Assembly (NCBI GenBank): GCA_018817405.1 | Contig: JAHITZ010000023.1 | Location: 1 to 59,279, forward strand | DNA from: Nanobdellota archaeon | Lineage (GTDB): Archaea > Nanobdellota > Nanobdellia > Pacearchaeales > GW2011-AR1 | Direction of reading: 5' to 3' | Length of the DNA: 59,279 nt | Part shown: piece after piece, positions 1 through 8,677 of the stretch | Layout of the letters: each line of letters opens with the position of its first letter | Position numbering within the stretch: the stretch's first letter is position 1 | Notes under the pieces: model-generated | Database searches by the model: none | The model's input: only the letters and a program-made list of their open reading frames with translations | Told to the model about the DNA's origin: nothing | Position numbers and translations under genes: made by a program

Positions 1-1
1 A

Positions 2-145
2 TATCCGCGAGGGCATTTTTGGAACGAAGGGTATTTTTGCGATGGCGTCGGGAATAGTGATTTTAGCGGGCTTATGATTACGTCGAAAATCAACAGATGC
101 ACCACGCGTAAAACGAAAGGACGCCCAGTTCCGAACGAAGAGTGA
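2..145 (+). pseudogene. IS200/IS605-type TnpA transposase, C-terminal remnant
   Basis: Only the 3' end lies in the window. Frame 2 reads GHFWNEGYFCDGVGN, the conserved region of Y1 (HUH) transposases before the catalytic helix, and later RKTKGRPVPNEE then TGA at 143-145. The stretch expected between them, the tyrosine helix YDYVENQQMHHA, is in frame 1 (73-108) and ends at TAA (109-111). The reading frame therefore shifts twice, so the catalytic Tyr is out of frame with the rest. Either two compensating indels have inactivated it, or there are sequence errors near the contig edge. Base composition is clearly more GC-rich than the following 300 bases, consistent with an acquired element. Confidence 0.72.
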
Positions 146-192
146 GGAATTGACGCTTCGCGTCAACCCTTTAGGGCTGGGAGGATGTCACA
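123..192 (+). repeat. IS200/IS605 right-end hairpins
   Basis: Directly after the tnpA remnant are nested stems: TTGACG (150-155) with CGTCAA (161-166), CCCT (167-170) with AGGG (173-176), and CCCAG (124-128) with CTGGG (177-181). They are followed by GGAGGATGTCAC. Such subterminal hairpins are recognised by Y1 transposases, and a TGGGAGGATGTCAC-like tail is familiar from IS605/TnpB 3' ends. The exact cleavage point cannot be set. From 193 to 369 I see only AT-rich intergenic DNA. Confidence 0.55.
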
Positions 193-369
193 TAACTCTT
201 AATAAATCTTTTCTTTTGTTTGTCTTTCATAGTGGTTACAAACCGGCAAGATAAGGTGATAAATATACCAAATCAAATGATATAGTTAAAACAATTTTTC
301 ATTTTAACTACTAATATAAGATTCTATCTTTTTTTCATCCCAGCCCATCGCAAGATAGAATCTAACCGC

Positions 370-2274
370 TTATTTATAAAGATAATACTCTATAATCAAA
401 AAGGGAATCACTAAGAAGCTAACTAATATTTCTAAATAAAACATAAACCACGCAAACTTATTTATCAATATTTCAAAACTCCCTTCTGGAACATATATAA
501 AATTCTTAAACACAGGCAATTCTTTATTCTCATAACCTGTAGGATAAAGAAAATAAGAATATTGCATTTTCATCTGTTTTGCCAAGTTTAAATCTATATC
601 CATCGTGGTTTTATACACCACAAACTGATCCGAAGATTCTTTTTTAGAAAATAAAGGGTTATAATACTTCAAACTATGTTGTCTTGCATTTAATTTCCCT
701 TTAGAAGTATGAACTAATGGAATTGATTGATTTTTAACAGAATCAAAAAAAGTTTCCATAGAATCAGTTAGAGTGGGAGTAGTGGCCCAACCACATTGGT
801 CTGGAACACATTCTACAATATAAACCGGAACTGGCTGCCTAAAGTTAGACTGAGCATTAAACTCCCTAAATTTGTTTAAATTTACTGCAGAAATATAAAA
901 TCTATCATTAAATATCCATCCTGCGAGAGAGTTATAAATCCTTTCATCATAAATTATCAAGGAATCATCAGGAATAGAAGACGCCTTATATTTCAAAAAC
1001 TGGCCTTCGGGATTTGGAGAGAAGAAAAATTCATTTCCGTTAAATGGCAAAGAGAGAACGACAAAAAATTCAAAGAGCATTAAAAGGCCAAACAGAAAGT
1101 AAATACACTCCTTTTTTTTAACTACTTCTCTAAGAAAACTAAACTTTTCCCTAAAATATAAATAAATATGATTAATCAAATATGCCATAAAAGGAATAGC
1201 AAATGCAAAAAAATGAACATAGTGTTTGTATAAAAGATTAGAATCTATTAAAACCAAAAAAGGCAAGAAAAAGTAAAGAAGATAAAAAACCAAGTAATCT
1301 TTTGCAAACTTATCTTTTTTTCGTTTAATAAACATAAAGGAGATTCCAACTAAAGACAGAACAATCAAGATAGGGCCATTTGAATAAAGAGATTGAGTTA
1401 GTGCATAATAAAGCACAGAAGGAGTAGAGTCTTGCTCAGGTGTTCCATATTGAAGGCTAATGAATAATCTCTGAAAAAACTGGCTGGTTCTTCTGTTTAA
1501 ATCTCCCCCCCCTGCCCACCCATACAAGTCATTAATTTTTTGATTCGGAGTCACCAAAAATTTCGCAGTCATAAAAGTAGTTAATTCATTATGTTTGTAA
1601 TTAGAGTAATCATAAATAAAAGTAGGACTAACCATCAGACCGATAATGACAGCAACCCATATCAAAATTTTAGAATTTTTACGAAGAGCAAACCTCTTTG
1701 TGTAAGCATAATAAATCATAAACCCGATATAAGGAACGAGCAATATCGCGACGTAGGCTTTCCACATCGCAGCAAGACCAAAGAGAACACCTGATAAAAT
1801 GAGATAAGAATTCTTCCCCCTCTTCAAACCCTTTACTAAACAATAAAATGTAAATATAATAAAAAATAGCACACAAATGTCGTGTTCATCAGAAGCATTA
1901 AATATAAACGTGGGAGCAAAAGCATATATCAGCGAAGAGATTAAAGCTATTCTTTTGTTTCCAGAAAATTCTTTTACAAACAAATAAATCACTAAAATAG
2001 TCAATGTTCCAAATAACACAGAAGAAAACCTTGAAGCAAATTGGGTTATTCCAAAAATTTTATAAAAAATATTTGTAAAAGCATACCACAAAAATGTAGA
2101 TTGGTCCCATATAGTTAACAATCCAGAGTCAAGAAAATTCTTAGCCTGCAAAACTAGATGCGGCGGATCTCCGAAAACAGACGCTGTTTGGGCGTTTATA
2201 ACCCTGAGTATAAACCCAAAAATGACCGTCAAAAAAAGTGCAATGTTTAGCTGTTTCTCTTTTAAATCCTCCAT
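370..2274 (-). CDS. GT-C (PMT_2/GT39-like) membrane glycosyltransferase
   Basis: A 634-residue polytopic membrane protein. The N-terminal helix is followed by a short outer loop with FGDPPH (Asp about residue 36), the position of the catalytic acid in GT-C enzymes, then about ten hydrophobic segments and a C-terminal soluble region of about 230 residues. The family moves sugars from polyprenyl-phosphate donors to lipid-linked glycan or protein outside the membrane. I start at the ATG at 2274, because a TATA box (ATTATATAAA on the plus strand, 2294-2303) is centred 25 nt before it; the ATG at 2349 lies upstream of that box. The gene is monocistronic and diverges from the methyltransferase at 2367. 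Donor and acceptor are unknown. Confidence 0.8.
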   Translation of the reverse strand: MEDLKEKQLNIALFLTVIFGFILRVINAQTASVFGDPPHLVLQAKNFLDSGLLTIWDQSTFLWYAFTNIFYKIFGITQFASRFSSVLFGTLTILVIYLFVKEFSGNKRIALISSLIYAFAPTFIFNASDEHDICVLFFIIFTFYCLVKGLKRGKNSYLILSGVLFGLAAMWKAYVAILLVPYIGFMIYYAYTKRFALRKNSKILIWVAVIIGLMVSPTFIYDYSNYKHNELTTFMTAKFLVTPNQKINDLYGWAGGGDLNRRTSQFFQRLFISLQYGTPEQDSTPSVLYYALTQSLYSNGPILIVLSLVGISFMFIKRKKDKFAKDYLVFYLLYFFLPFLVLIDSNLLYKHYVHFFAFAIPFMAYLINHIYLYFREKFSFLREVVKKKECIYFLFGLLMLFEFFVVLSLPFNGNEFFFSPNPEGQFLKYKASSIPDDSLIIYDERIYNSLAGWIFNDRFYISAVNLNKFREFNAQSNFRQPVPVYIVECVPDQCGWATTPTLTDSMETFFDSVKNQSIPLVHTSKGKLNARQHSLKYYNPLFSKKESSDQFVVYKTTMDIDLNLAKQMKMQYSYFLYPTGYENKELPVFKNFIYVPEGSFEILINKFAWFMFYLEILVSFLVIPFLIIEYYLYK

Positions 2275-2366
2275 AATTATTTTTAATCCAGATATTATAT
2301 AAACATTTGCAGGAGTCACAAACTCATATAAATCTTTATTAACCTTCAAATTTAGGATTTAGCACA

Positions 2367-3194
2367 ATGAAAGAAGAAACAATGAAAGAAGAAACAATGA
2401 AAGAAGAAATAAACCTCTCAGCATCAGAACAGAGAAGATATGGAACAGATTCTCTAGCATTAGCTTGTAGAAGAGGGGTTAATGAACAATTTGCTCAGGC
2501 AGATTTTGATGGATGGGTGTTTGATAGTCTACAATTAAGACAGGGATTAAATGTTTTAGATGTAGGATGTGGAGACGGAAAGCACTTATTCAAAAGCGCT
2601 GAATTAGTTTCCCCAGGTGGTAGAGTAGTAGGTGTAGATATAAGCGAAGAATCATTGAGAAGATGTGCTGAAAAAATTAAAAGAAGACAAATTAAAAATA
2701 TACAACTGCATAATTGCGACTTAACTCAGGTTAAAGAAACTTTTCCTCCACCAACAAAATTTGATAGAATACTTTCTTCTTTTGCAGTTTACTATACATC
2801 TGACGCAGAGAAAACATTTGGAGAATGTTATGAGTTATTGACAAGAGAAGGAGTTTTATTCTTCTGCGGACCAACAAAAAGAAGCAACCAAGAATTCCTA
2901 AGACTTGCACAAAGCGCTGGATGTCGCAAAAGATATTCGCAATGGGCTGGCTTCTTGCAAGACAAAGGAAGGAATTTATTGGAGAGGATAGCAGGCAATG
3001 TGGAGGTGATATCTTTTGAAAACCCAGTAGCTTATCCAGACGCAGAAACCCTATATAATTACTGGAAATCTACACAATTGTATGATCAGTCTTTAGAAAC
3101 GCCGATGAAAGAAGCAATTGAAAAAGAGTTCAAAAAAAGTAGTAAATTTATAAACACAAAAGTAACAATGGGTCTGAGATGCACAAAATCATAA
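2367..3194 (+). CDS. class I SAM-dependent methyltransferase
   Basis: A 275-residue protein with the SAM-binding motif VLDVGCGDG (residues 63-71), the following acidic strand end VVGVDIS and the post-II strand FDRILSSFAVYY. It resembles Methyltransf_11/25 enzymes. The substrate is unknown; glycan or lipid methylation is likely from context. The gene opens with a 15-base unit encoding MKEET/MKEEI repeated three times in tandem, giving three possible in-frame ATGs (2367, 2382, 2397). A TATA-like CATATAAATC (2326-2335) favours the first. It converges with the aminotransferase gene 7 bp downstream. Confidence 0.82.
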   Translation: MKEETMKEETMKEEINLSASEQRRYGTDSLALACRRGVNEQFAQADFDGWVFDSLQLRQGLNVLDVGCGDGKHLFKSAELVSPGGRVVGVDISEESLRRCAEKIKRRQIKNIQLHNCDLTQVKETFPPPTKFDRILSSFAVYYTSDAEKTFGECYELLTREGVLFFCGPTKRSNQEFLRLAQSAGCRKRYSQWAGFLQDKGRNLLERIAGNVEVISFENPVAYPDAETLYNYWKSTQLYDQSLETPMKEAIEKEFKKSSKFINTKVTMGLRCTKS

Positions 3195-3201
3195 AGGGAT
3201 G

Positions 3202-4353
3202 CTAATCTGGATAATTATAGAATTCCTTTATCTTTTTACAGATATATCTTATTTCCTCTTCTGTTTTATACGCACCCATCGGTAAAGAAACAATTTTCTT
3301 AGCAATTTCTTCAGAAATTGGGCAAGCTCCTTCTTTATAACCCAAATTAGAAAAAGCCTCCTGCAAATACAAAGGTTTTGGATAGTGTATTGCCGTCGGT
3401 ATGCCGCAGTTCTCTAAAAACTCCCTCAATTCATCCCTCTTATTTGTGAGAATAGAATACAGCCCATAAGCAGATTTATTATGTTCTTCAACATATGGCA
3501 AAACAATCTTTTCACAATCTTGTAGATTCCAATCATACAATTTTGCTATCCTGTTTCTCTCATCAATCTCTCTCTCAAACACGCCAAACTTCGCAAGCAA
3601 GATGGCTGCTTGCAAACTATTAAGTCTAAAATTCAATCCCAACCTTTTATGGTTATACTTTTTATCTTGTCCATGGTTTCTTATCAGTCTAACATCTTCT
3701 GCAAATTTATCATTGTCGGTAAAAACCATTCCACCATCGCCAAAACCACCTAAAGGTTTAGAAGGAAAAAAAGAAGTTATTGATACATCCCCTAAAGAGC
3801 AAGCTTTCCCTCCATTGTATTCCGCGCCAAAAGCCTGAGCAGCATCTTCTAAAACAAACAAATTAAATTCATCAGCGCATTCTCTTATTCTATCATAATC
3901 CGCGACTTGCCCACACAAATCAACGTAAACAATTCCTTTTATTTTACCCAAAGGAATCTTTTCATTTGTCAAGGAATCAACAGGGTTTTTTAAAAATTCT
4001 TCCAGCCTTGCAGAATCAAGATTATATGTTCTTGCGTTTATGTCTACAAAAATTGGTTTTGCGCCTGTGGCAACTATTGCTCCAGTAGTTGCAGCAAAAG
4101 TAAATGGAGTTGTGATGACATAATCTCCCTTACCGATACCAAAAGCAATCAACGAAACCAACAATGCAGAAGTGCCAGAAGAAACCCCAATCGCATTTTT
4201 TACTCCAACAAAACCAGCAAGTTTTTTTTCTAACTCCTCAACTTCAGGTCCGTTTACAAACTTGCCATGTTCAAGAACTCTTTTTATGTTTAAGTCAATC
4301 CTTTCTTTCAGCACAGAATACTGCCTTTTCAAATCACAAAATTCTATTTTCAT
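3202..4353 (-). CDS. DegT/DnrJ/EryC1/StrS sugar aminotransferase, WbpE-like
   Basis: A 383-residue PLP enzyme of fold type I. Visible motifs are GVSSGTSALL (phosphate cup, about 56-65), VLEDAAQAFGAEY (Asp 170, pyridine N contact) and FFPSKPLGGFGDGG with Lys 199 as the internal aldimine. The family transaminates keto-sugar nucleotides, usually with glutamate. The first 20 bases overlap the upstream WbpB-WbpD-like fusion gene, so the two are translated together. That pairing points to amination of a UDP-3-keto-GlcNAc-uronate, as WbpE does in UDP-2,3-diacetamido-uronic acid synthesis. The assignment of the exact sugar is inference. Confidence 0.88.
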   Translation of the reverse strand: MKIEFCDLKRQYSVLKERIDLNIKRVLEHGKFVNGPEVEELEKKLAGFVGVKNAIGVSSGTSALLVSLIAFGIGKGDYVITTPFTFAATTGAIVATGAKPIFVDINARTYNLDSARLEEFLKNPVDSLTNEKIPLGKIKGIVYVDLCGQVADYDRIRECADEFNLFVLEDAAQAFGAEYNGGKACSLGDVSITSFFPSKPLGGFGDGGMVFTDNDKFAEDVRLIRNHGQDKKYNHKRLGLNFRLNSLQAAILLAKFGVFEREIDERNRIAKLYDWNLQDCEKIVLPYVEEHNKSAYGLYSILTNKRDELREFLENCGIPTAIHYPKPLYLQEAFSNLGYKEGACPISEEIAKKIVSLPMGAYKTEEEIRYICKKIKEFYNYPD

Positions 4354-6019
4354 TTTTTGGAAAATTCTCTAATGGAGAAAAGTCATTCAAATAATGCCTA
4401 TATTTTTTCAAACAGCGTTTGCATTCACAAACTTTTACTATTTCACTGGTTAGCTGCTTACTAACGACTTCTCCACACTCACAAACCCATCCTTCTTGTC
4501 TTCCAGGAACTCCCAAAACCAAAGCGTAATCTAGGACATTTTTAGTGACAACAGACCCTGCTCCAATAAAAGCACATCGCCCAATTGTTATGTTACCGAC
4601 GATTGTAGCACTAGCACCAATAGTTGCGCCCCTTTTAACAAGGATTTCGGTGAATTCATCTTTTCTTTCTACAAATGCGCGGGGATTTAAAATATTAGTA
4701 AAAACCATCGATGGTCCACAAAAAACATCATCTTCTAAAGTCACTCCACGAAATATAGAAACATTATTCTGAATCTTGCACCTACTTCCGATGCTTACAT
4801 TTGGCCCTATTTCTACATAACTTCCGATAACGCAGTCTTCCCCTATTTTGCTTTCTTTAAGAACTTTAGAATAATGCCATATTTTCGTGCCCTTGCCTAT
4901 TTTCACTGGTTCATTTACTTCAACACTAGGATGAAGAGAATACTCTTTATTTTCAGAAGAAGGATTTGACAAATTTTTTAAGAAACCTTTGATATGAGCT
5001 AAATCAAGAACCGCCGGAGTATAACTCCCAGGACCAAGATGATAATTTTTAGAATCAGAAATTGGTAAATTCTTTAAGAGACCGTGTACACGAGCCACAT
5101 CAGGGATAAAAGGAGTAGAATTTCTTAAATTATAAATTAATTCTATTGCAGGCAGAGTATCCTTTATTCGCAAACCGTTCCCATTTAAAATTTGCTTATA
5201 AGCTTCTGTATGTAAATTTGTGAACCCTTCTGAAAATTCTAATTCCTTGCCATCAATCAAAATTAATCTGTATGGAGAATATTTATCTTTAGCAGAATTT
5301 CTATTTGGAATGTCTTCTTTTCTTGTAGAAAGGAACCATTTAACACGTGCTTTCTCTAATTCGAGATATCCAGCAATTCTTTTATTTTCTACATGATGGA
5401 CCTCTGAATGAACAACTTTTCCAAAAAGCCAAATCAACATATCAAAAAAATGAATCCCTAAATTCATTGCTATGCCTCCTGACTTAAAAAAGTCCCCTTT
5501 CCAAGACACGTCATACCATTTTCCTCTGGGGGTAATGTATGTGAGTTCTACTTCGTGTTTGCCATCTTTTTTTAAACTGTCAATCTCTTCTTTCAGTTTA
5601 ATAATTGTCGGGTGGTGTCTTGTTTGTAAAAGGTTAAAAACTTTTTTTCCACTTTCTTTTTCTAGTTCTTCAAGAGCATTCAAATTCCAAGGATTAATAA
5701 CTAATGGTTTTTCGCATATGGCATCTGCCCCAATTCTAAATGCAAATCTAACATGCGCGTCATGCAGATCGTTAGGAGAGCATATGCTAACAAAATGTAT
5801 TCTTTTATCTTCTCCCTGCCTGCGCAGTTTCTCAGCATGCCTGTCAAATGTTTCAAATTCTGTGAAAAAATGAACATCTTGGAAATACTTATCCAGAATT
5901 CCAACAGAATCTGATTTATCTAAAGCAGCGACTAAAACATTACCAGTTTCTTTTATTGCTTGCAAATGTCTTGGTGCAATAAATCCCGCACAACCTATTA
6001 ATGCAAAGTTTTTTACCAT
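4334..6019 (-). CDS. Gfo/Idh/MocA dehydrogenase fused to left-handed beta-helix N-acyltransferase (WbpB-WbpD-like)
   Basis: One polypeptide of about 561 residues. The first 300 residues form an NAD-dependent oxidoreductase: Rossmann loop IGCAGFIAPRH, SICSPNDLHD, CEKP about residue 105 and GIHFFD about residue 191. From about 370 to 515 there are hexapeptide repeats (IGKGTKIWHYSKV, IGEDCVIGSYVEIG and so on), the fold of WbpD-type acetyltransferases. The C-terminus holds clustered Cys (VCECGE, CECKRC), possibly a zinc site. Residues 307-366 contain two similar segments around HGLLKNL and IKGFLKNL. In the known pathway WbpB oxidises C3 of UDP-GlcNAcA, WbpE aminates and WbpD acetylates; here B and D are joined. 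No WbpA or WbpI homologue is in the window. A GTG at 6028 is an alternative start. Confidence 0.85.
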   Translation of the reverse strand: MVKNFALIGCAGFIAPRHLQAIKETGNVLVAALDKSDSVGILDKYFQDVHFFTEFETFDRHAEKLRRQGEDKRIHFVSICSPNDLHDAHVRFAFRIGADAICEKPLVINPWNLNALEELEKESGKKVFNLLQTRHHPTIIKLKEEIDSLKKDGKHEVELTYITPRGKWYDVSWKGDFFKSGGIAMNLGIHFFDMLIWLFGKVVHSEVHHVENKRIAGYLELEKARVKWFLSTRKEDIPNRNSAKDKYSPYRLILIDGKELEFSEGFTNLHTEAYKQILNGNGLRIKDTLPAIELIYNLRNSTPFIPDVARVHGLLKNLPISDSKNYHLGPGSYTPAVLDLAHIKGFLKNLSNPSSENKEYSLHPSVEVNEPVKIGKGTKIWHYSKVLKESKIGEDCVIGSYVEIGPNVSIGSRCKIQNNVSIFRGVTLEDDVFCGPSMVFTNILNPRAFVERKDEFTEILVKRGATIGASATIVGNITIGRCAFIGAGSVVTKNVLDYALVLGVPGRQEGWVCECGEVVSKQLTSEIVKVCECKRCLKKYRHYLNDFSPLENFPKNENRIL

Positions 6020-6134
6020 CTTTTCCACCGAAATTTCTAAACAATCTCTCTTTTAAAAAATATGTGTGTTGGCATTTAACAGATAGAATGTATATAACCA
6101 TAATCTTTATAAAATAAATCCAACACAAGCTTTT

Positions 6135-6998
6135 ATGGCACATAGTGATCTACGTATAGATACACATTCGTTTTTAGGAGAACATAGTGTGCTAAGTGAC
6201 GGAAAAGACACTTCTGGGTATTTTGAATTGCCCCAGTTTGCCAATACGCGATTTTTTCCCATTCTAATCGGAGAAAACCAAACCGATGAAGTGATAGACC
6301 ACATAAGAGACAACCCAAGATTTTTAGGATGCAGTTTAATCTTTAGCCCAAATCCCAATATCCCTTACAGCCCAAATGACGATATTGCAGTTATGAAAAG
6401 AACAATCCAGAACCCGAATGTTTTGGGATTAAAATTTCATCCCCCACTTGTAGACACTCCACTAAACGATCCAAGCGTCTTTCCTTTTTATGAAGTCGCT
6501 AGTGAAACAGGTCTTCCATTGCTTGTTCACTGTTCTGCTTCTGGGACTAAATATAATTCTGCAGAAATGACCGAAGAAGTATGTTCCAGGTTTCCTGAAC
6601 TAAGATTAGTGCTCGCGCATTTTGGAGGAAATAATCTAGAATACATGGCCCGGGCTGTTGATATCACAGAACATTTTCCAAATCTTCATATAAACACAAC
6701 AGCTATCGATCCACATAGAAAGAAATTCAGAGTAGATGCTCAAGGCGACAGGCAAAGAGTGGAGGTTAAGGAAACAAGAGAACAGGTTTTGGATATTTTC
6801 TCAGATGCTTTTAGAAGAATCCCTTTGAAAATTCTATTTGGCTCTGATTTAGGTTTTTACAAACCAGAAGGAATCGATGAGGATCCTACTGCTCAATATC
6901 TCACTTGGCCAGTAGATGCACTGCCTTCAGAAGACCAGCAAAGAGTTTTCGTAGAAAATTCTCTAAACTTATACAGCAGAATAAAAGCCTTAGAGTGA
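6135..6998 (+). CDS. metal-dependent hydrolase, amidohydrolase-2-like (TIM barrel)
   Basis: A 287-residue protein with ordered amidohydrolase landmarks: IDTHSF near the N-terminus, GLKFHPP, LLVHCS, LVLAHFGG and FGSDLGF near the end. The usual first metal motif DxHxH appears as DTHSF, so one histidine is missing or replaced. The family hydrolyses or decarboxylates small carbon substrates in the cytosol; the substrate is unknown. The TATA box CTTTATAAAA lies about 27 nt before the ATG, so the transcript is predicted to be leaderless. The next gene, 34 bp downstream, has its own TATA box. The two may act on the same sugar intermediate, but this is only a context argument. Confidence 0.75.
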   Translation: MAHSDLRIDTHSFLGEHSVLSDGKDTSGYFELPQFANTRFFPILIGENQTDEVIDHIRDNPRFLGCSLIFSPNPNIPYSPNDDIAVMKRTIQNPNVLGLKFHPPLVDTPLNDPSVFPFYEVASETGLPLLVHCSASGTKYNSAEMTEEVCSRFPELRLVLAHFGGNNLEYMARAVDITEHFPNLHINTTAIDPHRKKFRVDAQGDRQRVEVKETREQVLDIFSDAFRRIPLKILFGSDLGFYKPEGIDEDPTAQYLTWPVDALPSEDQQRVFVENSLNLYSRIKALE

Positions 6999-7032
6999 TA
7001 AACTATTTAAAATCCCCCCATTTAGAAAAAAC

Positions 7033-7719
7033 ATGGAACCTGATTTTACATACAAACAATACGAGGAATTATTGAAAGAAACAAAAGAGCATTATAAATT
7101 TATTTTGTTCAAAGAAGAAAAGAAACAAGGAACAATCTTACTAAGACACGATGTGGATTTTGACATTAAAGGAACTCTCAAGTTTGGAGAAATAGAAAAT
7201 TCTCTAGGAATAAAATCAACACACTTCATTTTTTTAAGGTCTCCATTTTACAATGTCCTAACAGGGAGAAACAGCAAAATCATCTTTAAACTAATTGAAC
7301 AAGGACATGAAATAGGCCTGCATTTTGATAATGCTATTAATGACAAAGCAATAATAGATGCTGTCCAAATTGAAGCAGAAGTCTTGGAAAAAGCATTTGG
7401 AATAATAGTTCATTCGGTTTCCTTTCATCGTCCAGGAATTCTTGCAGATGCACACGTAGATCTTGGCAGGTTTACAAACGCATACGCTCTCAAAGATTAC
7501 AAATACATCTCAGACTCAAGAATGAACTTTAGAGAAGGCCCCCCATTAGATATGATAAAATCTAAACAATTTGATAAATTACATGTTCTTCTCCATCCAG
7601 TCTGGTGGAAGGAAAATCCAGGGACAAGAGATGGAAGAATAGAAGACTTTTTGAACCAAGCATTAGAAACCCTTAAAATAGAAACCGGAGAAAATACAGA
7701 TTTTTATAAAAAAGTTTAA
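7033..7719 (+). CDS. polysaccharide deacetylase-like protein (CE4/NodB fold)
   Basis: A 228-residue protein. LLRHDVDFD near residues 37-45 matches the first NodB metal motif (HDVD), and later GHEIGLHFD and SFHRPG match the second His-containing motif and catalytic region. There is no signal peptide, so it probably acts on a cytoplasmic or lipid-linked sugar. The TATA box CTATTTAAAA sits about 28 nt upstream. Its 3' end overlaps the convergent deacetylase-like gene by 47 bp. CE4-like proteins of this short type are common in glycan islands; the substrate is unknown. Confidence 0.72.
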   Translation: MEPDFTYKQYEELLKETKEHYKFILFKEEKKQGTILLRHDVDFDIKGTLKFGEIENSLGIKSTHFIFLRSPFYNVLTGRNSKIIFKLIEQGHEIGLHFDNAINDKAIIDAVQIEAEVLEKAFGIIVHSVSFHRPGILADAHVDLGRFTNAYALKDYKYISDSRMNFREGPPLDMIKSKQFDKLHVLLHPVWWKENPGTRDGRIEDFLNQALETLKIETGENTDFYKKV

Positions 7720-8617
7720 TGGGGCAGAAAGGCGATAACAAAATTATTGAATTGCTTGCCCATAACCCACACTTTTCATACCTTTCCTCTGCAGCTGCAT
7801 TTAAAATTCCTTTAACTGCTTCCAAACCCTGGTCATATCTTCTTATTGCCCACGGATGCATGCACAGACCAACAAAAACTGGGCAGCCTGTTTTTTCACT
7901 TAAATTATTTGCCTCTTCAAATAACTCTAGGTAATGTCTAACAATTCCTTCAGTAGTTGTGGGATATCCTTCTGTTCCTTTTGTTTTCGAAGTTCCAGTA
8001 AATGCAGTGTCTTGCCATCCATGTGGAGGGATTTCAATAAGACCATTCTGATATGTAAACGGCTGCCTCAGTTGGCCATTTTCTTCAAGAGGGGCATTAA
8101 TCCCCCAATTAGAATCTCTCAAACTAGAACTCACATACTTAAGTCCAACTCCCTTTAACAATTCTAAAACTCTAGGAGATTTTTCTAATGATCTATGAGG
8201 ATATCCAAGTGGAGTTCTCAGGCCAGCTATTTTATTCACGCCCAATAAACGTTTTATTGTTTCATCTGCCTTTACTAAATCTTCCTTAAGTTCTTCAATT
8301 GAAACAGGCTCTTTGTCTGGGCGGGTATCTATGGGCGCAACAGTAACATGAGAATAACTATACTGGCATATTTCAATCAAAGGATTAGACGGTTGAAAAA
8401 CCACCCTCAAATACTCTTGCCCTAACTGAGCTGCGCTTTTTTCCAAATAATCTCCAAGTATAAAAAAAGTTCTTCCAGCCTCATGAGTATCCATCAGGCC
8501 ATTAAGTTTCATTATAAACTCGAGATTTGCCCTGCGCTCGATTGCTCCATCTTCTGTATTTACAATTTCTCCATAAGGCCTTTCTGTATCAAATCCCCAC
8601 AAAAGATTTACAACCAT
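7673..8617 (-). CDS. polysaccharide deacetylase-like protein (CE4)
   Basis: About 314 residues. WGFDTERPYGE at the N-terminus matches the first acidic metal motif of CE4 enzymes, QYSYSHV the second (SxxxH type), GLRTPLGYPH the arginine-containing third, and CMHPW the C-terminal histidine motif. This is a better-conserved CE4 set than in the convergent neighbour. I start at the ATG at 8617; an upstream TTG at 8641 is possible, but a TATA-like AATATTTATTGG centred about 30 nt upstream supports 8617. The last 17 residues (hydrophobic, ending FLRFLF) are read antisense through the end of the neighbouring gene and may be a recent extension. Confidence 0.75.
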   Translation of the reverse strand: MVVNLLWGFDTERPYGEIVNTEDGAIERRANLEFIMKLNGLMDTHEAGRTFFILGDYLEKSAAQLGQEYLRVVFQPSNPLIEICQYSYSHVTVAPIDTRPDKEPVSIEELKEDLVKADETIKRLLGVNKIAGLRTPLGYPHRSLEKSPRVLELLKGVGLKYVSSSLRDSNWGINAPLEENGQLRQPFTYQNGLIEIPPHGWQDTAFTGTSKTKGTEGYPTTTEGIVRHYLELFEEANNLSEKTGCPVFVGLCMHPWAIRRYDQGLEAVKGILNAAAEERYEKCGLWASNSIILLSPFCPIKLFYKNLYFLRFLF

Positions 8618-8677
8618 AAGAATTGCTGGGAGATTTGCCAATAAATATTTTGTCCCTCAAGCTAATCTCTCAAAACA

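Noticed and set aside
1591-1876. Short frames on both strands inside the GT-C gene
   Set aside because: Composition-driven shadows of the membrane-protein gene, without start signals or family motifs. The same holds for other short frames inside real genes.
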